A stretch of 64,000 nt of DNA from Gamsiella multidivaricata (Eukaryota > Mortierellomycota > Mortierellomycetes > Mortierellales > Mortierellaceae): assembly GCF_025024155.1 (NCBI RefSeq), contig NW_026251711.1:434001-498000 (forward strand), given 5' to 3'. Below, piece by piece: positions 1 through 10,996 of the stretch. The translations under genes and the position numbers were made by a program. Under the pieces are notes generated by a model. The model ran no database searches. It had not been told where the DNA came from and saw only the letters and a list, made by a program, of their open reading frames with translations. Every line of letters starts with the position of its first letter. The first letter of the stretch is position 1.

Positions 1-883
1 AGGAACAACCATCGGGCGCAACAGACAGCACCACACCGTTTCGCTCGTGCGGGTAAAAAGAAAGTCAACTTTTATTTCATAAGAATAAAAATAGAAGGAC
101 GGATTGCCTTGCCCACGACGCGACAAAGGCAGGATCTCGGCCAATCATTGGGTCCAACAAGAGTTATAAATCATACAGTGAAACAGAGGTCTACCTACAC
201 ATTTACCCTGCATCAACCAGGGCATTTACCCATCCCATACCACGCTCGAGGGCTGTGGTCATTTCGGTAAGGTACTTATCAATATGTAGGCTGTAGTCTC
301 CTCCTATTTATCTTATTATGCACCACCACACTCATTTATGGCGAAAGCTGCACAACTATCTTTAACTTAGTTCTTGGAACCCTGGCGATGGTTCAACAAG
401 GGCAACGACAGCCCTCGATAGGGTCAGCCTATGCCAGTTGGTCGAGCGCGACGAACTATAAGGCGTTATGAGACGGTACACCATCATCAATCCTTAGGGG
501 ACGTTCACTTCTATTGACCTTGTCCTGTGCGCCAAGAAGAGAAAAAGTCGGTGTATGTGGCGTCAAGGATCTTCAGGCTACAAAGAGCGGCCGACTGGTA
601 CATGCGTGTGAAGCGTAGATCATGTTTAACTCTGTTCCGCGCACACAATGGAGGGCGTATGTTACACGAAGCGCGCGGTTCATGGGGAATCAATCGTTTC
701 TTGCGCTGTGCATTCCTTAGCATCTTTGCCTCCGTGAGCTTAGACTGGTCACAGATGCACAACAACGGCTGCTTTATTTCGTTACATGTTTTGTGAGCTG
801 AAATACCGGCAGACCAAGGGAAACCAGACACGCTTGCAGACGCCCTAGGGACGCGTAACCTAGCAACTCCTCGATAGCGCCCT
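1..883. other. Intergenic region, no supported gene
   Basis: I see no open frame with recognisable protein character. Frames of about 90-105 codons overlap on both strands around 511-831, which is what chance gives here. No tRNA-like or repeat structure was noticed. Confidence 0.5.
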
Positions 884-1641
884 TCACTGCTGTCCCTGTC
901 CCTCCAGCATCAGCGGTACGACCTCCCTCTCAAACCTCGCATACTCAATCCCCGTCGCCGGATTTGTATACGTCCCCCTCTCCTCCAACCCCATCACCTG
1001 TTCCTCTCCCTCTCCCTCCACCTTCACTCCCCCTCTACACTTCTCCCTGTAGAACTTCCTCAATCCCGGGTTATTACCTCTACAGTCCAGCCTTAAAAAC
1101 CTCTTCCCCTTTTTCGACACCATCTCCTCTGCAAACGCCAGGATCTTTGGCACGATCCCCAGTCCTTGAAATGACTGCTCCACCACCAATCTGTGCACAT
1201 AAATCGCGTCCTTCCAACCATCGGGACCCAGAAGTGGAGACCAGAGCATGTTATCAAAGGGATCTTCGTAGTTCAATGCAAAGATCGCAGCGATGGTGGA
1301 GGTGGGAGTGTGCTCAACGACGTAGGAGTTTTGGGAGGCGATGGCCGTGGAGATGTGAAGTTGGGCGTCAGGTTTCCGGAAGGTGCCCGGGTTCCATTGG
1401 GCGAGGTTCTGGGACTCCATCCATTCTGCGGCCCGCTCGAGGATGTTGGTGTATTCTTCGAGTTCTTCGGGTTTCGTCTGTCAGCAACAAAAAATGTGAG
1501 AGATAAAAACAATGAAGTGTTGATTTAAACAGCACTGTTTTTTCGTGCGTGTTTTGCGTATATGTGTATGCATGTATACATGTATTTGCAAAGCAAAACT
1601 CGGGCGCTTACGTTGCGAATCAGAAACTCTTGTTGACGCAT
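884..1641 (-). CDS. GNAT-family N-acetyltransferase, copy 1
   Basis: Predicted protein of 207 residues in two exons: 1641-1612 (ten codons ending FLIRN before GTAAGC) and 1477-884 (after CTGACAG). The join gives FLIRN-TKPEELEEY, with phase 0 on both sides. GNAT features are visible. A beta-strand with DAIYVHRLVVEQSFQGLG contains the Q-x-x-G-x-G/A-like acetyl-CoA loop, followed by the helix LAFAEEMVSKKGKRFL, the strand FLRLDCRGNN and the motif-B helix PGLRKFY. These enzymes move an acetyl group from acetyl-CoA to an amine; the substrate cannot be read from sequence. The frame stays open upstream of the chosen Met, but that stretch is Lys/Gln-rich and unlike the family. Copy 2 lies just downstream on the same strand with the same intron position, so the pair arose by tandem duplication. 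Confidence 0.85.
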
Positions 1642-1980
1642 GGTGGAATCGAGGGGAGGTTTTTTTTTTTGTGATTGCTGATGATGATGCTTGATCAGAT
1701 CTGCTTGGATCCCGTTGACTGGTTTTATAACGTTTTGTGCGAGTTGAGCTGGACTCTGACCAGGCCGAGAGCGCAGTTGGCCCTTACGCCGCCAAAGTAG
1801 CCTCTTTGACGATAAGCGCATGAGTCATGATGAGCGAGCCCCCATGGTGTTCATGATCCTTCTTGAGCTCATGCATTCCCTCCAACAGGACCCAAAGACG
1901 CCCTCAACAATTCGGTATTACAACCCTTTATTCGATTGCATGCAATGGTATGTTGGAGTATGTTGCAATGGGCGCGCTGT

Positions 1981-2677
1981 TCAGCTGCGTACGACTTGGA
2001 TCTCAAACCTCGCGAACTCCAATCCCAACTCTCTGTTCCGTACCGTCCCCACCTCCTGCAACCCACCCTTCTCCCTACCACGACATCTCTCTCCATAAAA
2101 CCGCCTCAGCCTTGCATTGCCCGCAATGCAATCCATCCTCAAATAATGCCGACCAGCCTCCTTGACCTTCTCCTCTGCGTACTCGATAACCTTTGCAGTC
2201 AGCCCAGAACCCTGAAAGGGCTTCTGAATGACTAGGCGGTGCAGGTACAACGCATCCATCCAGTCTTCCGCAAAGTCCTTCCACAAGATCTCGTCAAATG
2301 GGTCGTTGTAGTTCAGGACGAATATCCCGGCGATCTGAGAATCGATCTCAGTGTGGGAAGACGCATCCACAGGGCGATGGTCGATCATGAAACATTGCTT
2401 TGCATCAATGGCTGTCAGGATTGCGGAACGCCCGGCGGGATTGGAAAACATGCCTGGTGGCCATTGTTTGACGTTCTGATCTTCGAGCCATTGAGCAGCT
2501 GCTTCGAGGATACTAATGAAGTTGTCGAGTTCGTCTGGTCGCGTCTATTAAGAACAAGCCGGCACAATAAATCGATGGTGTAAAAGACTAAGATCATAGA
2601 GAAAAAAAATGGGACAGATTCGAAGGCGAAATGAGAATGATTCTTACATTGCGAATGGCAAAGTCGTCGAGATTCAT
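1981..2677 (-). CDS. GNAT-family N-acetyltransferase, copy 2
   Basis: Predicted protein of 197 residues. Exon 1 is 2677-2648 (MNLDDFAIRN then GTAAGAA) and exon 2 is 2544-1981 (after TAATAG, starting TRPDELDNFISILEAAAQW). Exon 1 is ten codons, exactly as in copy 1. The core matches copy 1 closely: DSQIAGIFVLNYNDPFDE, then WMDALYLHRLVIQKPFQGSG for the acetyl-CoA loop, AKVIEYAEEKVKEAGRHYLR, and NARLRRFYGERC for motif B. Function is acetyl transfer from acetyl-CoA to an unknown substrate. The two genes are about 340 bp apart and read the same way. The start is fixed by the short first exon and the conserved splice position. Confidence 0.85.
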
Positions 2678-2949
2678 GGGCTGATTCAGTTGCTTTTGTC
2701 GGGCGAAGGTGTGAGAAGAGGCTGCAGAGTGGAGCGGTGCCTGACTTCTGAATCAGATTCTGGTTCAAAAATAATGACCTTTTGCCACCAATTTCCTTCA
2801 TTTGTCAGTCAAGCGCACTTTGTATGATCGCGCCCAGACTATCACTCCTTCGCAAAACCGCTCTTCAAACAACACAAAGTCCACCTCCTCCAACTTACCC
2901 TACTTCCTCACCGCCGTGTTTTGCTTCACGCAATTCAAAATTGAACACT

Positions 2950-3250
2950 GCTGCCCACGTTCATCCAGATATCTGCAAGGTCTTTCCATAGAGTTTCGCA
3001 TTATGGTTCATCGTAAGCCCAGGAAGAAAGTACATTGGCGATCTGAGGATAGGCCATAATTGGTGGTGTAAGTATAGGCGGCCAAGGTCTTAGCGCACGA
3101 GCTCAACTAGGGAAATGAGCTGCTAGGCCATTGCTTAATGCTTTGTTCTCCTGTTTAGCCAATGGACGCGCAGATTCGAGAATATCGATGAAGACGTCGA
3201 TCACTTTAGATCGCGTCTGATTCAAAAATTGTCGAGATGGATCGCCTGCG
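2950..3250 (-). pseudogene. Decayed third copy of the GNAT acetyltransferase
   Basis: Two blocks on the minus strand match copy 2. Near 3216-3130 the reading TRSKVIDVFIDILESA follows a TCAG acceptor and parallels TRPDELDNFISILEAA at the start of exon 2. Near 3045-2960 the reading PQIANVL..WAYDEP, then an in-frame TAA, then ETLWKDLADIWMN parallels SQIAGIFVLNYNDPF and EILWKDFAEDWMD. The acetyl-CoA-binding half is not recognisable and the middle segment is shortened, so this copy cannot make an enzyme. It continues the tandem array after copies 1 and 2 on the same strand. Confidence 0.75.
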
Positions 3251-3410
3251 GATGGGAAAGTCTTTTGGGGAGAGGGCGAACCATCTGAAAATCAGAAAAC
3301 CTGCCAAATTGAGGTGAGTGTTGCAACGGTGTATAAATATTATTAACTTGTACTTGTTGCTATTATGGGTTTCTATTCTTAGTCTATCGCACTCAACATT
3401 GATCAACGTC

Positions 3411-4979
3411 TCACACATTTTTGCCCTGGTCCTCATCCGAGACATCGAACCGCGAGTACCCCTCCGAGTTCCTTTCCTTACCGACAACAACCCGTCCGCC
3501 ATTCGCAATATGTACATGTTTCGAACCAGACGGAGCCGGGAACCGGTGGCTGCCGTACACGCTATCCTTATCCTCTCCCTCCTGGGCATCTAGATAACTC
3601 TCCCTAGTCGCACTCTCCAGCTCTTTGGGTGTGGGAGAGGACTCGTTATGTGTCAGGTGTCCAAACTCGTTAAACTTGTACGGGTCCGGGTACTCAGAGG
3701 AATCTGAACGAAGCAGCTGCTGCTGACTTGTGTACCCATGCGCCGACTTCGGGCCCGGGATTGCGCCGCCAAATGACGGCGTCTTGTACCCACCAGGACT
3801 GGATGGGTCCGGGATCGTGAAGCCCTTGGAGGCATGGTTCGAAAGGTGCTTGTTGAAGTGCAGACTGGGCTTCGAACCCTCGCCGAGACTGCTGTCTTGA
3901 GCGTGGCGGCTGCTCACACCGTTGGTGCTGCTGTTCTGGTTACTCAGGCTGTCCATAGGATAGTGCGTATGGTTCTTGGACGGGTTCTTGCCATTCGTCG
4001 ACGAGCCCTTAGAATCGACCGTTGATCCACTTGGCTGACGAATCGAGAGCGTCCGGAAGCAGGCCGCATAGAAGAACAGAAACGAGAACCGGAAGATGAA
4101 CAGCTCTGTCATGTATGCGGACCGGCTCTTCATATTCAAGCCCATGAGGGACACGATTCTCGAGAGCAGCATCAGAACAAAGAATGAGATCATCGCCAAG
4201 TTCAGCACCGTGATCCTGACCAGCGCCGTGCGCGTCGTCTGCGATACCGCAATGCCTCGGAGGGACTTGAAGAACGTCGTCGCATAGTAGAAAATCAAAA
4301 CCGCCTGGATCAGGATCACAAGTGGAGTCGCGTACATAAACCCGCGCTCCCCAATGACGCGGATGATAGGCAGCGACGGAATCAACCAACCGATACCATC
4401 CAGGAAGGACGAAATTGTGGGGACAAAGATAGTGACGTAGGAAAAGTACGCAAAGAGCTTATTGGTCTTCTTGCGCTTGATGCGATAGACCAGCATGCCC
4501 CACATCGTCATCTGGAGTCCCAACGATATGAACGGGAACAGCAGCGAGACGTAGTACACGGCATTGCGCCAGGGGACCTGGACCTTGTAGGGTGCGAACG
4601 CAATTGACAAGGGCAAGTAGATGCATCCGGGAATCAAGACCATGTATCGACGAATGTGCTGGTTATCTTGCCTGGCCTTGTAAATGAACGCGAGCACCCA
4701 GAGACCATAGACAAAGATGATTCCGGCCATGATATCGAGTCCCCGAATTACAACTTTGAACCCAATTGAGTCCCACATGCGGTTCCATGGTCCAGGATCT
4801 TGCGCGACCGTGGCCAGAAGCGCGTGGTTATTGGTTGCAAGCGTGGATGCGAGCGAGAGCACGTTGTCCGAGCCAATGAATGAGATATTGAGAAGGGTAT
4901 CCTTGTTCCAGTGTTTGGCGTTAGCCAACTGGATGAAGGGAGAACCAAAGTCCTCGGTGCTCTGTGCATTACCGTCCAT
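3411..4979 (-). CDS. Seven-transmembrane protein with long Ser-rich cytoplasmic tail
   Basis: The reading frame from Met 4979 gives 522 residues. Seven hydrophobic segments occur in order: about residues 75-100 (IMAGIIFVYGLWVLAFIY), 112-130, 140-165, 175-200, 215-240, 250-278 and 290-315 (FRFSFLFFYAACFRTL). They are followed by about 200 polar residues rich in Ser, Gly, Asn and Pro, and the frame ends in GKNV. The layout fits a G-protein-coupled-receptor-like protein at the plasma membrane, with a tail suited to phosphorylation. I recognise no ligand class or family signature. Coding character continues upstream of this Met in frame (IFAHLESLNGQLQSLALPEV) to a TAG acceptor at about 5053, so a small upstream exon probably exists; an ATG directly followed by GTAAAC near 5410 is one candidate. 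The N-terminus is therefore unsettled. Confidence 0.75.
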   Translation of the reverse strand: MDGNAQSTEDFGSPFIQLANAKHWNKDTLLNISFIGSDNVLSLASTLATNNHALLATVAQDPGPWNRMWDSIGFKVVIRGLDIMAGIIFVYGLWVLAFIYKARQDNQHIRRYMVLIPGCIYLPLSIAFAPYKVQVPWRNAVYYVSLLFPFISLGLQMTMWGMLVYRIKRKKTNKLFAYFSYVTIFVPTISSFLDGIGWLIPSLPIIRVIGERGFMYATPLVILIQAVLIFYYATTFFKSLRGIAVSQTTRTALVRITVLNLAMISFFVLMLLSRIVSLMGLNMKSRSAYMTELFIFRFSFLFFYAACFRTLSIRQPSGSTVDSKGSSTNGKNPSKNHTHYPMDSLSNQNSSTNGVSSRHAQDSSLGEGSKPSLHFNKHLSNHASKGFTIPDPSSPGGYKTPSFGGAIPGPKSAHGYTSQQQLLRSDSSEYPDPYKFNEFGHLTHNESSPTPKELESATRESYLDAQEGEDKDSVYGSHRFPAPSGSKHVHIANGGRVVVGKERNSEGYSRFDVSDEDQGKNV

Positions 4980-5052
4980 GACGAGGGCGCCGACCTCCGG
5001 CAGGGCCAGGGACTGCAGCTGACCGTTAAGAGATTCCAGATGGGCAAAGATC

Positions 5053-5879
5053 TAATCGACGAGGGGAATGACAAACGGTGATGATGTCAGAGACAATAGA
5101 CATAGTATCATAATGAGCTGGTATTTCTACAATCCGCTGTCAGGGAATGCACATGGCGATGCTACTATTGAACCCATGTTATTTAACTGCGGTGGAGAGG
5201 AGGATGTGACCAAGTTCCCACATCAATGTATCTTTACGATCACCTCGGAGACCCAATCCTAGAAAATAAAACCCCGATCTCTTGAATCTTATAATTACGC
5301 GCCATCGCTCTCCTGGGCATCCCCCCCGCTGTTTCACGCACACATAGTTCTATCAGCGGGCACCATCTCTCCCGCATCACCTCGTTTTTTTTTTTTGCTC
5401 ATGTTTACCATGAAGGGCAGAACAAGTTCTCGCGGCTCACACACAAAGAAAAGGAGTGGAGGATGAAAAGCGCTTGAACTTTAAAAATACAGAGAGCACC
5501 AAAATAGGCATCGACTCTAGACTTTCACTACAGGTCTACTACGGACTTGCGCTGACGAGATTTTTGTGCAACGGGTGACAGGATTACATATCATGCCCCG
5601 TTTTCTTAATATGAGCCACGCCAAATGCATGTAGGATAGGCATAGATGAAAGAACCTTGGTGCCGTTTGCCTCTGTCCATTTTATGCCCGACAGACAAAA
5701 CGTGGGTGAAATGAAAACAACGATCGTGTTACCATGCAGGAGGTAGGATGGCACGTGGTAGGAAGGGAAGAGGAAGGAGGTAGGACACGGGAATGGAAAT
5801 GCATGTTGACTCTTACTATGTAAAAGTGAAATAGGAATACGGGTTGGAGAGTGGGAGGATGCAAAAAAAAAAAACTTAC
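5053..5879. other. Intergenic region, possible small exons
   Basis: It holds the undetermined 5' end of the 7TM gene (toward 5410) and the undetermined 3' end of the gene starting at 6239. A T13 run lies near 5384-5396. No transmembrane, RING or other recognisable segment could be read on the minus strand here. Confidence 0.4.
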
Positions 5880-6239
5880 ATCGTCAAAGGTAGCGCAGTC
5901 GTCAAGCCAGTCGTATCGGAGCACGATGATGGAGTCGACAATAGGGTTCCTGGGATCAACGGCATTCAAGATGGCCTGTCCTGCAGGCGCCGCAGCTGGG
6001 TCCACACGCACGGTGCAGTCAGATTGAACCTGGCCCATAAGCAGAACACCCGAGAGCGAGTACACTTCGGCCTTGCCCTGGAAGGGGTCCCAGGTGCGGT
6101 AGTTGACGGTCGTTGTGGCGTCGATTCTGACGGCCAATGCTGCATCTGCTGTCGGGATAGTGATACAGAAAAGAGCGAGGATTGCCAGCAGAATAAAGCA
6201 GGGGCCAACTAATATGGATCGCGATCGTCGTGTGGCCAT
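5880..6239 (-). CDS. Secreted or membrane-anchored protein, first exon only
   Basis: A 120-codon exon starts at Met 6239 and ends CATFDD at a GTAAGT donor (5879). Residues about 10-35 (ILVGPCFILLAILALFCI) form a signal peptide or signal anchor followed by TADAALAVRID. The rest, with strands such as VDSIIVLRYDWLDDCATF, resembles the beginning of a protease-associated-type luminal domain, but this is weak. Downstream acceptors lead quickly to stops: after CATAG the next codon is TAA, and after TAAGAG there are about 27 more codons. The protein may be short, or a later exon was missed. I do not recognise the family. Confidence 0.5.
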
Positions 6240-8843
6240 TGCACTAGACGTTAACGTTGGTTTTGCTGTTGACGAAGAGAATGGTGATGATATTACTGAC
6301 GAAAAAGGTTGGTGCAAGGGGCGTATGGCTGGCTGACTAGTACTGCCTACGAGCGCGCGTATTGTTTGTTGTATGCCCCCTAGACAAATGACCATGAATC
6401 CTGTTTCCTGCGTTATGGTGCGACTGGCGAATGGTGTGTGGGTCCCACGCTGTAAATTCCAATAAGACACCCAATCGTATTCTTTTGGCTTATAGGAGGG
6501 CAGAGGTCTGACAGATGAAGAAGAGAGAATGTCGAGAGCTTAGGGGAATGCGGGTCGTAAGATATGTGGGCGAGGTGTAAGGTGGAGACGAAAGAGGAGG
6601 ATGGGTATCAGCAAGGAGCGAAAAGCTTGCGGAGGGAGGGCAATGGGAGGACAAGGAGCAACAATTGGGTGTCGTGTTGTGTTGTGTTGTGTTGACAAAT
6701 AAATTAAAGGTAGTCTATGCAATAGTATATGAAAAGATGCAAGATGTAGTACAAAAAAGTTTGGGCGGGGGACTTCAACGGAAGAATGGAGACGAATGAG
6801 ATCTTGAGATGGAATGGGGAATGAGGACCAAGATGAGGGAATGAAGATGGACATGCAGAAAAATAGGAGAAGAGGGGAAGAGCGTGAAGAAGACGGAAGG
6901 GAAGGGTGCTGTTAAAGACAGCTCACCAATGGGTTTCGATCAGAGAAGAGCATTACCGCTTGTGGCCAAGAGAAGAAGGCAGAGATGAATTGGATAATTC
7001 AGTCCGCTCCTCGGGTATTGTAAGGTTTAATCAACGAACAAGTTAGCAGTGCGGGAGGTCAACAAACAACAACTAAAGGCACGAAACAGCGTGAAAAAAG
7101 TGGGTGTAGAATAGGAGTCTCCCATTCGACATCGACAATAGGAGCAGGCACCCTAAGAGACCGTTGGAACAGCGGACTCGTGGAAGGACACCAAGGTTTT
7201 TAATATTCAACGAAGAAGCACCTCCAAATGAGCAATTGGTGAAAGTCATCATGTTACACACGTACAAACCTGAAATGTGTGGGATAGAAGGGGTGCCAGC
7301 TCATATTCTCAGCTATTGCCGTATAGAACCATCACCCAGCGCCATGCCCGGCTCCTCTGTCCTTATGCAACCAATGCTACTTTTAGTTTGCAACTGAAGC
7401 TCGGCACAACATCAGAACAAAAAAAAAAAAAAGCACATGGTTTAAAGGCGTGCAAACAACAATACAAACAACATCTGCCGACATCCTCACGGAAGGGTCC
7501 TTACATACCATTTACTCAGTCACCCAGCTCCTACGCTCTCACCTCTACCCCCTTGATAAAAAACTCACCATGTCCCTGTCCTACGGCTGATTACTTCTCC
7601 ATGAGATTTGGATGTGTTTTTGTCCGTTGTGCAATGCATGTTGCTTATGAAAATGGGTATCCTCTTCCATTTTTTTTTTTTAATTTTGGGTATCTTAGTG
7701 CAGCATTTGCAAGTAAAGAATGGCAGCGAATAAGAGACAAAAAAGGAACTATCTGCTGGGACCATGAAACCTAAGCTTACTCAGACTAGCCCGTCGGGTT
7801 ATTGGGAAATGATGAAAAATGAAACTGATAATGAAAGTGAAAGTGGGAATTGGTACCATCCGTCTTTCATTTCAAGCAGCGTCCAAATGCAAGGTTCGTA
7901 CATGAATAGGGACGAGGGCAATAATGGGTCACTTATTGTACTATACATGCATGCAAGGTAACACAACTGTATCCGTCGACATCGTTGATCAAGAATCAAA
8001 GGGACGAGACGTATGAAACTACACTTTCATACTCTGCCGATGGTATACTCATCTCCCATCTTGTACGATTTAAAATTCATGTAGTCTGACTATATATCAC
8101 TTCCGTACCTTTGCGATCGTAGCTTTCATGAAGAGAGTTCTTCTACCAGGCTCAGTGCTCATTTTTATGGCGCCGAGATTGATAATTGTTGTATAAACCT
8201 GTCGGTGAACACCGTAATACGAGCTATTCACTGGAAATGTTTTTCGTCCATGATCACCGCTCTGCCATCGTGCATCTAGACGCTTCTTATGGTAGTTACT
8301 CCACTGGAAAGCAGGAGAGATCCTTGTTCGCAGCAAGTACTTAAGAGCATACAAACATGAACACGAGCATCACTTTTTGCCCGTACAGTTTATCGCCAGT
8401 GGAATTCTTCGACAGAGATGCACGCCACGGCGTGATCCGTCGTATGGAGGAGGAAATAAAGCCCACATTTTAACCTTCGATCCATAAAACATCTTGTCCG
8501 GAATTGGGTTACAACTTTATTCGAGAGCATTGACAGCGAAATGTTACCTTGATAGAACAGTACTCCCGCCGGCTTGCACGTCTACCTTGTGGCTGGCATG
8601 TTCATTCCTCCTTGTTTCCTCACTCCCCACTTGGGGCCTTTGAGCGTCCGACTTCTGTCTTTCCTTTCTTTTATTCTCTTTCTACCCTCCCACAGTGCCC
8701 ACCTGGCTCCCGCAAACATACCGAAGATCATTCAGCACCACTGCACTATACATACACACACTACCTAGAGGGCTCACTTCACACGCTCCCTGTCTGCGGT
8801 TATCCGTCCGCCTTATATACTTCTCTCACCACTCCATCCACAA
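6240..8843. other. Long intergenic region
   Basis: About 2.6 kb without a supported gene. Open frames such as plus 7277-7774 are low-complexity and lack protein character. It contains a (GTGTT)n microsatellite at 6674-6694 and short A and T runs. The part from about 8590 to 8840 is pyrimidine-rich and probably belongs to the promoter and 5' leader of the next plus-strand gene. Confidence 0.5.
6674..6694. repeat. (GTGTT)n microsatellite
   Basis: Four consecutive five-base units in intergenic sequence. Confidence 0.8.
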
Positions 8844-10083
8844 ATGGCATCCCAAACAGCACATCCGTCATCCACAGACGCAGCAGCAGCAGCAACAAAC
8901 GCAACTACACTTACAGTGCCAGTGCCAACGTCTGGCATTAGGAAGTTTCTCCGCTACGACAGCCTTGATCTCTCACGAGTGGTATCATCCAACGTTGTCA
9001 CTGCAAATGCCCTACTGTACATCCGCTTCATTGTTGCGTTGCACCTCTCGGCTGTCTTCATCGCGACACTCTATGTTTCTGCAAGAGATAATGTCTTTTA
9101 CATGGTGCCGACCACGTTCACCAACCTGAGCAATATTGGCCTTACAGCATATTATTTGGTAAGAAAGACAATGGTGATAGTGTCGCTTACATCCCAGCAG
9201 CGAACACGAGAGAGGAAACTGACCGTTCGTCTTCAATCCCTGACTCATCCGTCCGCCCACTTATCCCCTTCCTCTGTCTTAATCGATTCGCCTTGAATAG
9301 ACAGCAACATACCACTCTTACAACTTTATTCGCCACAAGGACCTGCGGTCTCTGACCTCTCAGCACTGGTTCCTGAGCTCGGCACTGTTCCTGCTCTACG
9401 CCTCTGTAGTTGTCTACCACATTGTTGTCCCTGCCATTTATTGGGGCATGCTCTTTGATCCCAACAACACTATGGATACGCTCAACAAGTACGTAGATTT
9501 TTCCCATCACGGCGCCGACCTTGCCTGCATCCTGATAGAGATGATCTTCAATCGCATGGACCTACCCTGGGTCTACATGCTCGGCCCACTCAGCATGATT
9601 ATCCTGTACATGTTTTTAGCATGGGTGTACTTTGCCGCGTAAGTTCCTCTATCCCTTTATTTCATTTCCCTACTTTGATGCTTTCGGGCCATCTCCTAAC
9701 GTCCTATACATGACCGCTTTCCCCCCCCCCTCTTTATATACAGTCGTGGCGAATGGCTCTATGGATTCCTGGACTGGTCCAAAGGCCCTGTGGCTGCCGG
9801 ATGGTATATTGGTCTTCTCTGCATCTTCGCTCTACTTTTTGTGCTCCAAAAATACATCCATCAAGGTCGTGACAGCGCACTGAAGCGTAGAAGAGCTACG
9901 GTTGCTGCTCAGGATGGCACAGGTGTGTTGGAGAACAAGCAGTATTGTAGCAGAGACGAAGAGATACAGCAGACCAAGCACCAGCAGGAGTTAGCACAGA
10001 GACCTTTGAATGATCTGAAAGAGGAGGTGTCAGAGTCGCTGGAGATGCCAGAACAGAAGCAGGAGCTTGAGCAGGGACCATAA
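8844..10083 (+). CDS. FAR-17a/AIG1 (rolling-stone-like) multi-pass membrane protein
   Basis: Three exons give 330 residues: 8844-9158 (ends AYYL, donor GTAAGAAAG), 9301-9638 (starts TATYHSYNFIRHKDL) and 9744-10083 (starts RGEWLYGFLDW). Phases agree at both junctions. About six membrane segments are visible, including ALLYIRFIVALHLSAVFIAT, LSSALFLLYASVVVYHIVVP, PLSMIILYMFLAWVYFAA and GWYIGLLCIFALLFVLQ. The order of a hydrophobic IVVPAIYWGMLF segment followed by SHHGADLACILIEM is typical of the FAR-17a/AIG1 and rolling-stone membrane proteins. Members such as human AIG1 hydrolyse fatty-acid esters of hydroxy fatty acids using conserved Thr and His; whether this protein is a hydrolase is inference. 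The C-terminus is a charged Gln/Glu-rich cytosolic tail. Confidence 0.75.
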
Positions 10084-10996
10084 TGGAGTGCAGTACACAC
10101 ATATTTTCCATATTCATAATAGATTATCGTACACATAGGCATGTAAGCAAGCAATTTTAATATATCAAGAGTCCGTAACATGTGCTTGCACGGATGAGGA
10201 CCATCATACACACACGTACAACAACTCATTGTCATCGAGCGAGGGCTATGTGGGTTTTAATGAGGACACAGAAGTGCAACTGAACATTACCCACAGGTGG
10301 CTAACGTCTGTGATCTGCAGTACTTCTTTTGCGGTTTACAAAAAAGTTATTCCATTACACCGAAAATCGTGTTCTACATTAATGGGCATGGCACTAAGGC
10401 TCTCCTCTCATGAAGGTGCTAGTCCAGAAATACAAGTTGGGTGAGCAATTGTCGATGGTAGACTAGGATGTTCTGGATGCGTTTCTTGTAGTCTATCATA
10501 GTGTGATTATGGTATATCAGAACTTGCCCTTCAAGGCCACTCGACCAGCTGCAGCTAGAGCTCCAAACGTTTTAGGGCAACGGCCCTTGGCGAAGTATGA
10601 TCAATCGTAGCCCATTTTGAACATTGATTCAACCGTAGCAGAGAATGATCATATCAGGAACCACAACCCTAAATACCGCAGGTTACATGGCGTTTCTCAT
10701 TTGGATAAAAATAACTAGTTCTGAATGGGGCGGAGGGTGGGTCACTGGGTAGGAGGGCCAAATGTTCCCTCCGCTCCTGTCACTATGTTATGTGCAATAT
10801 ACGAGGACTTTCGGCCGCTGCTCAGAAAACCGTATTTCTCGCTTCTTTTAATTAGTATTATGCCAGAGTTTCCGAGGGTTCATCCTTCTTTCTTTTCTCC
10901 ATCCCCCTGCTCACCTAAATAAACCCCATCTTGTCTTCTCCTCTTTTTTTCCACTCTTACTCTCCTTCCATCCTACCATCCTACCCACTCCTTACC
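10084..10996. other. Intergenic region
   Basis: No recognisable gene. The last 100 bases are pyrimidine-rich with a TAAATAAA box near 10915, consistent with a promoter and leader for the gene starting at 10997. Confidence 0.5.

Noticed and set aside
7277..7774. 165-codon plus-strand open frame
   Set aside because: Composition is random, with a Lys run and a Phe run from homopolymers; no domain, signal or splice context.
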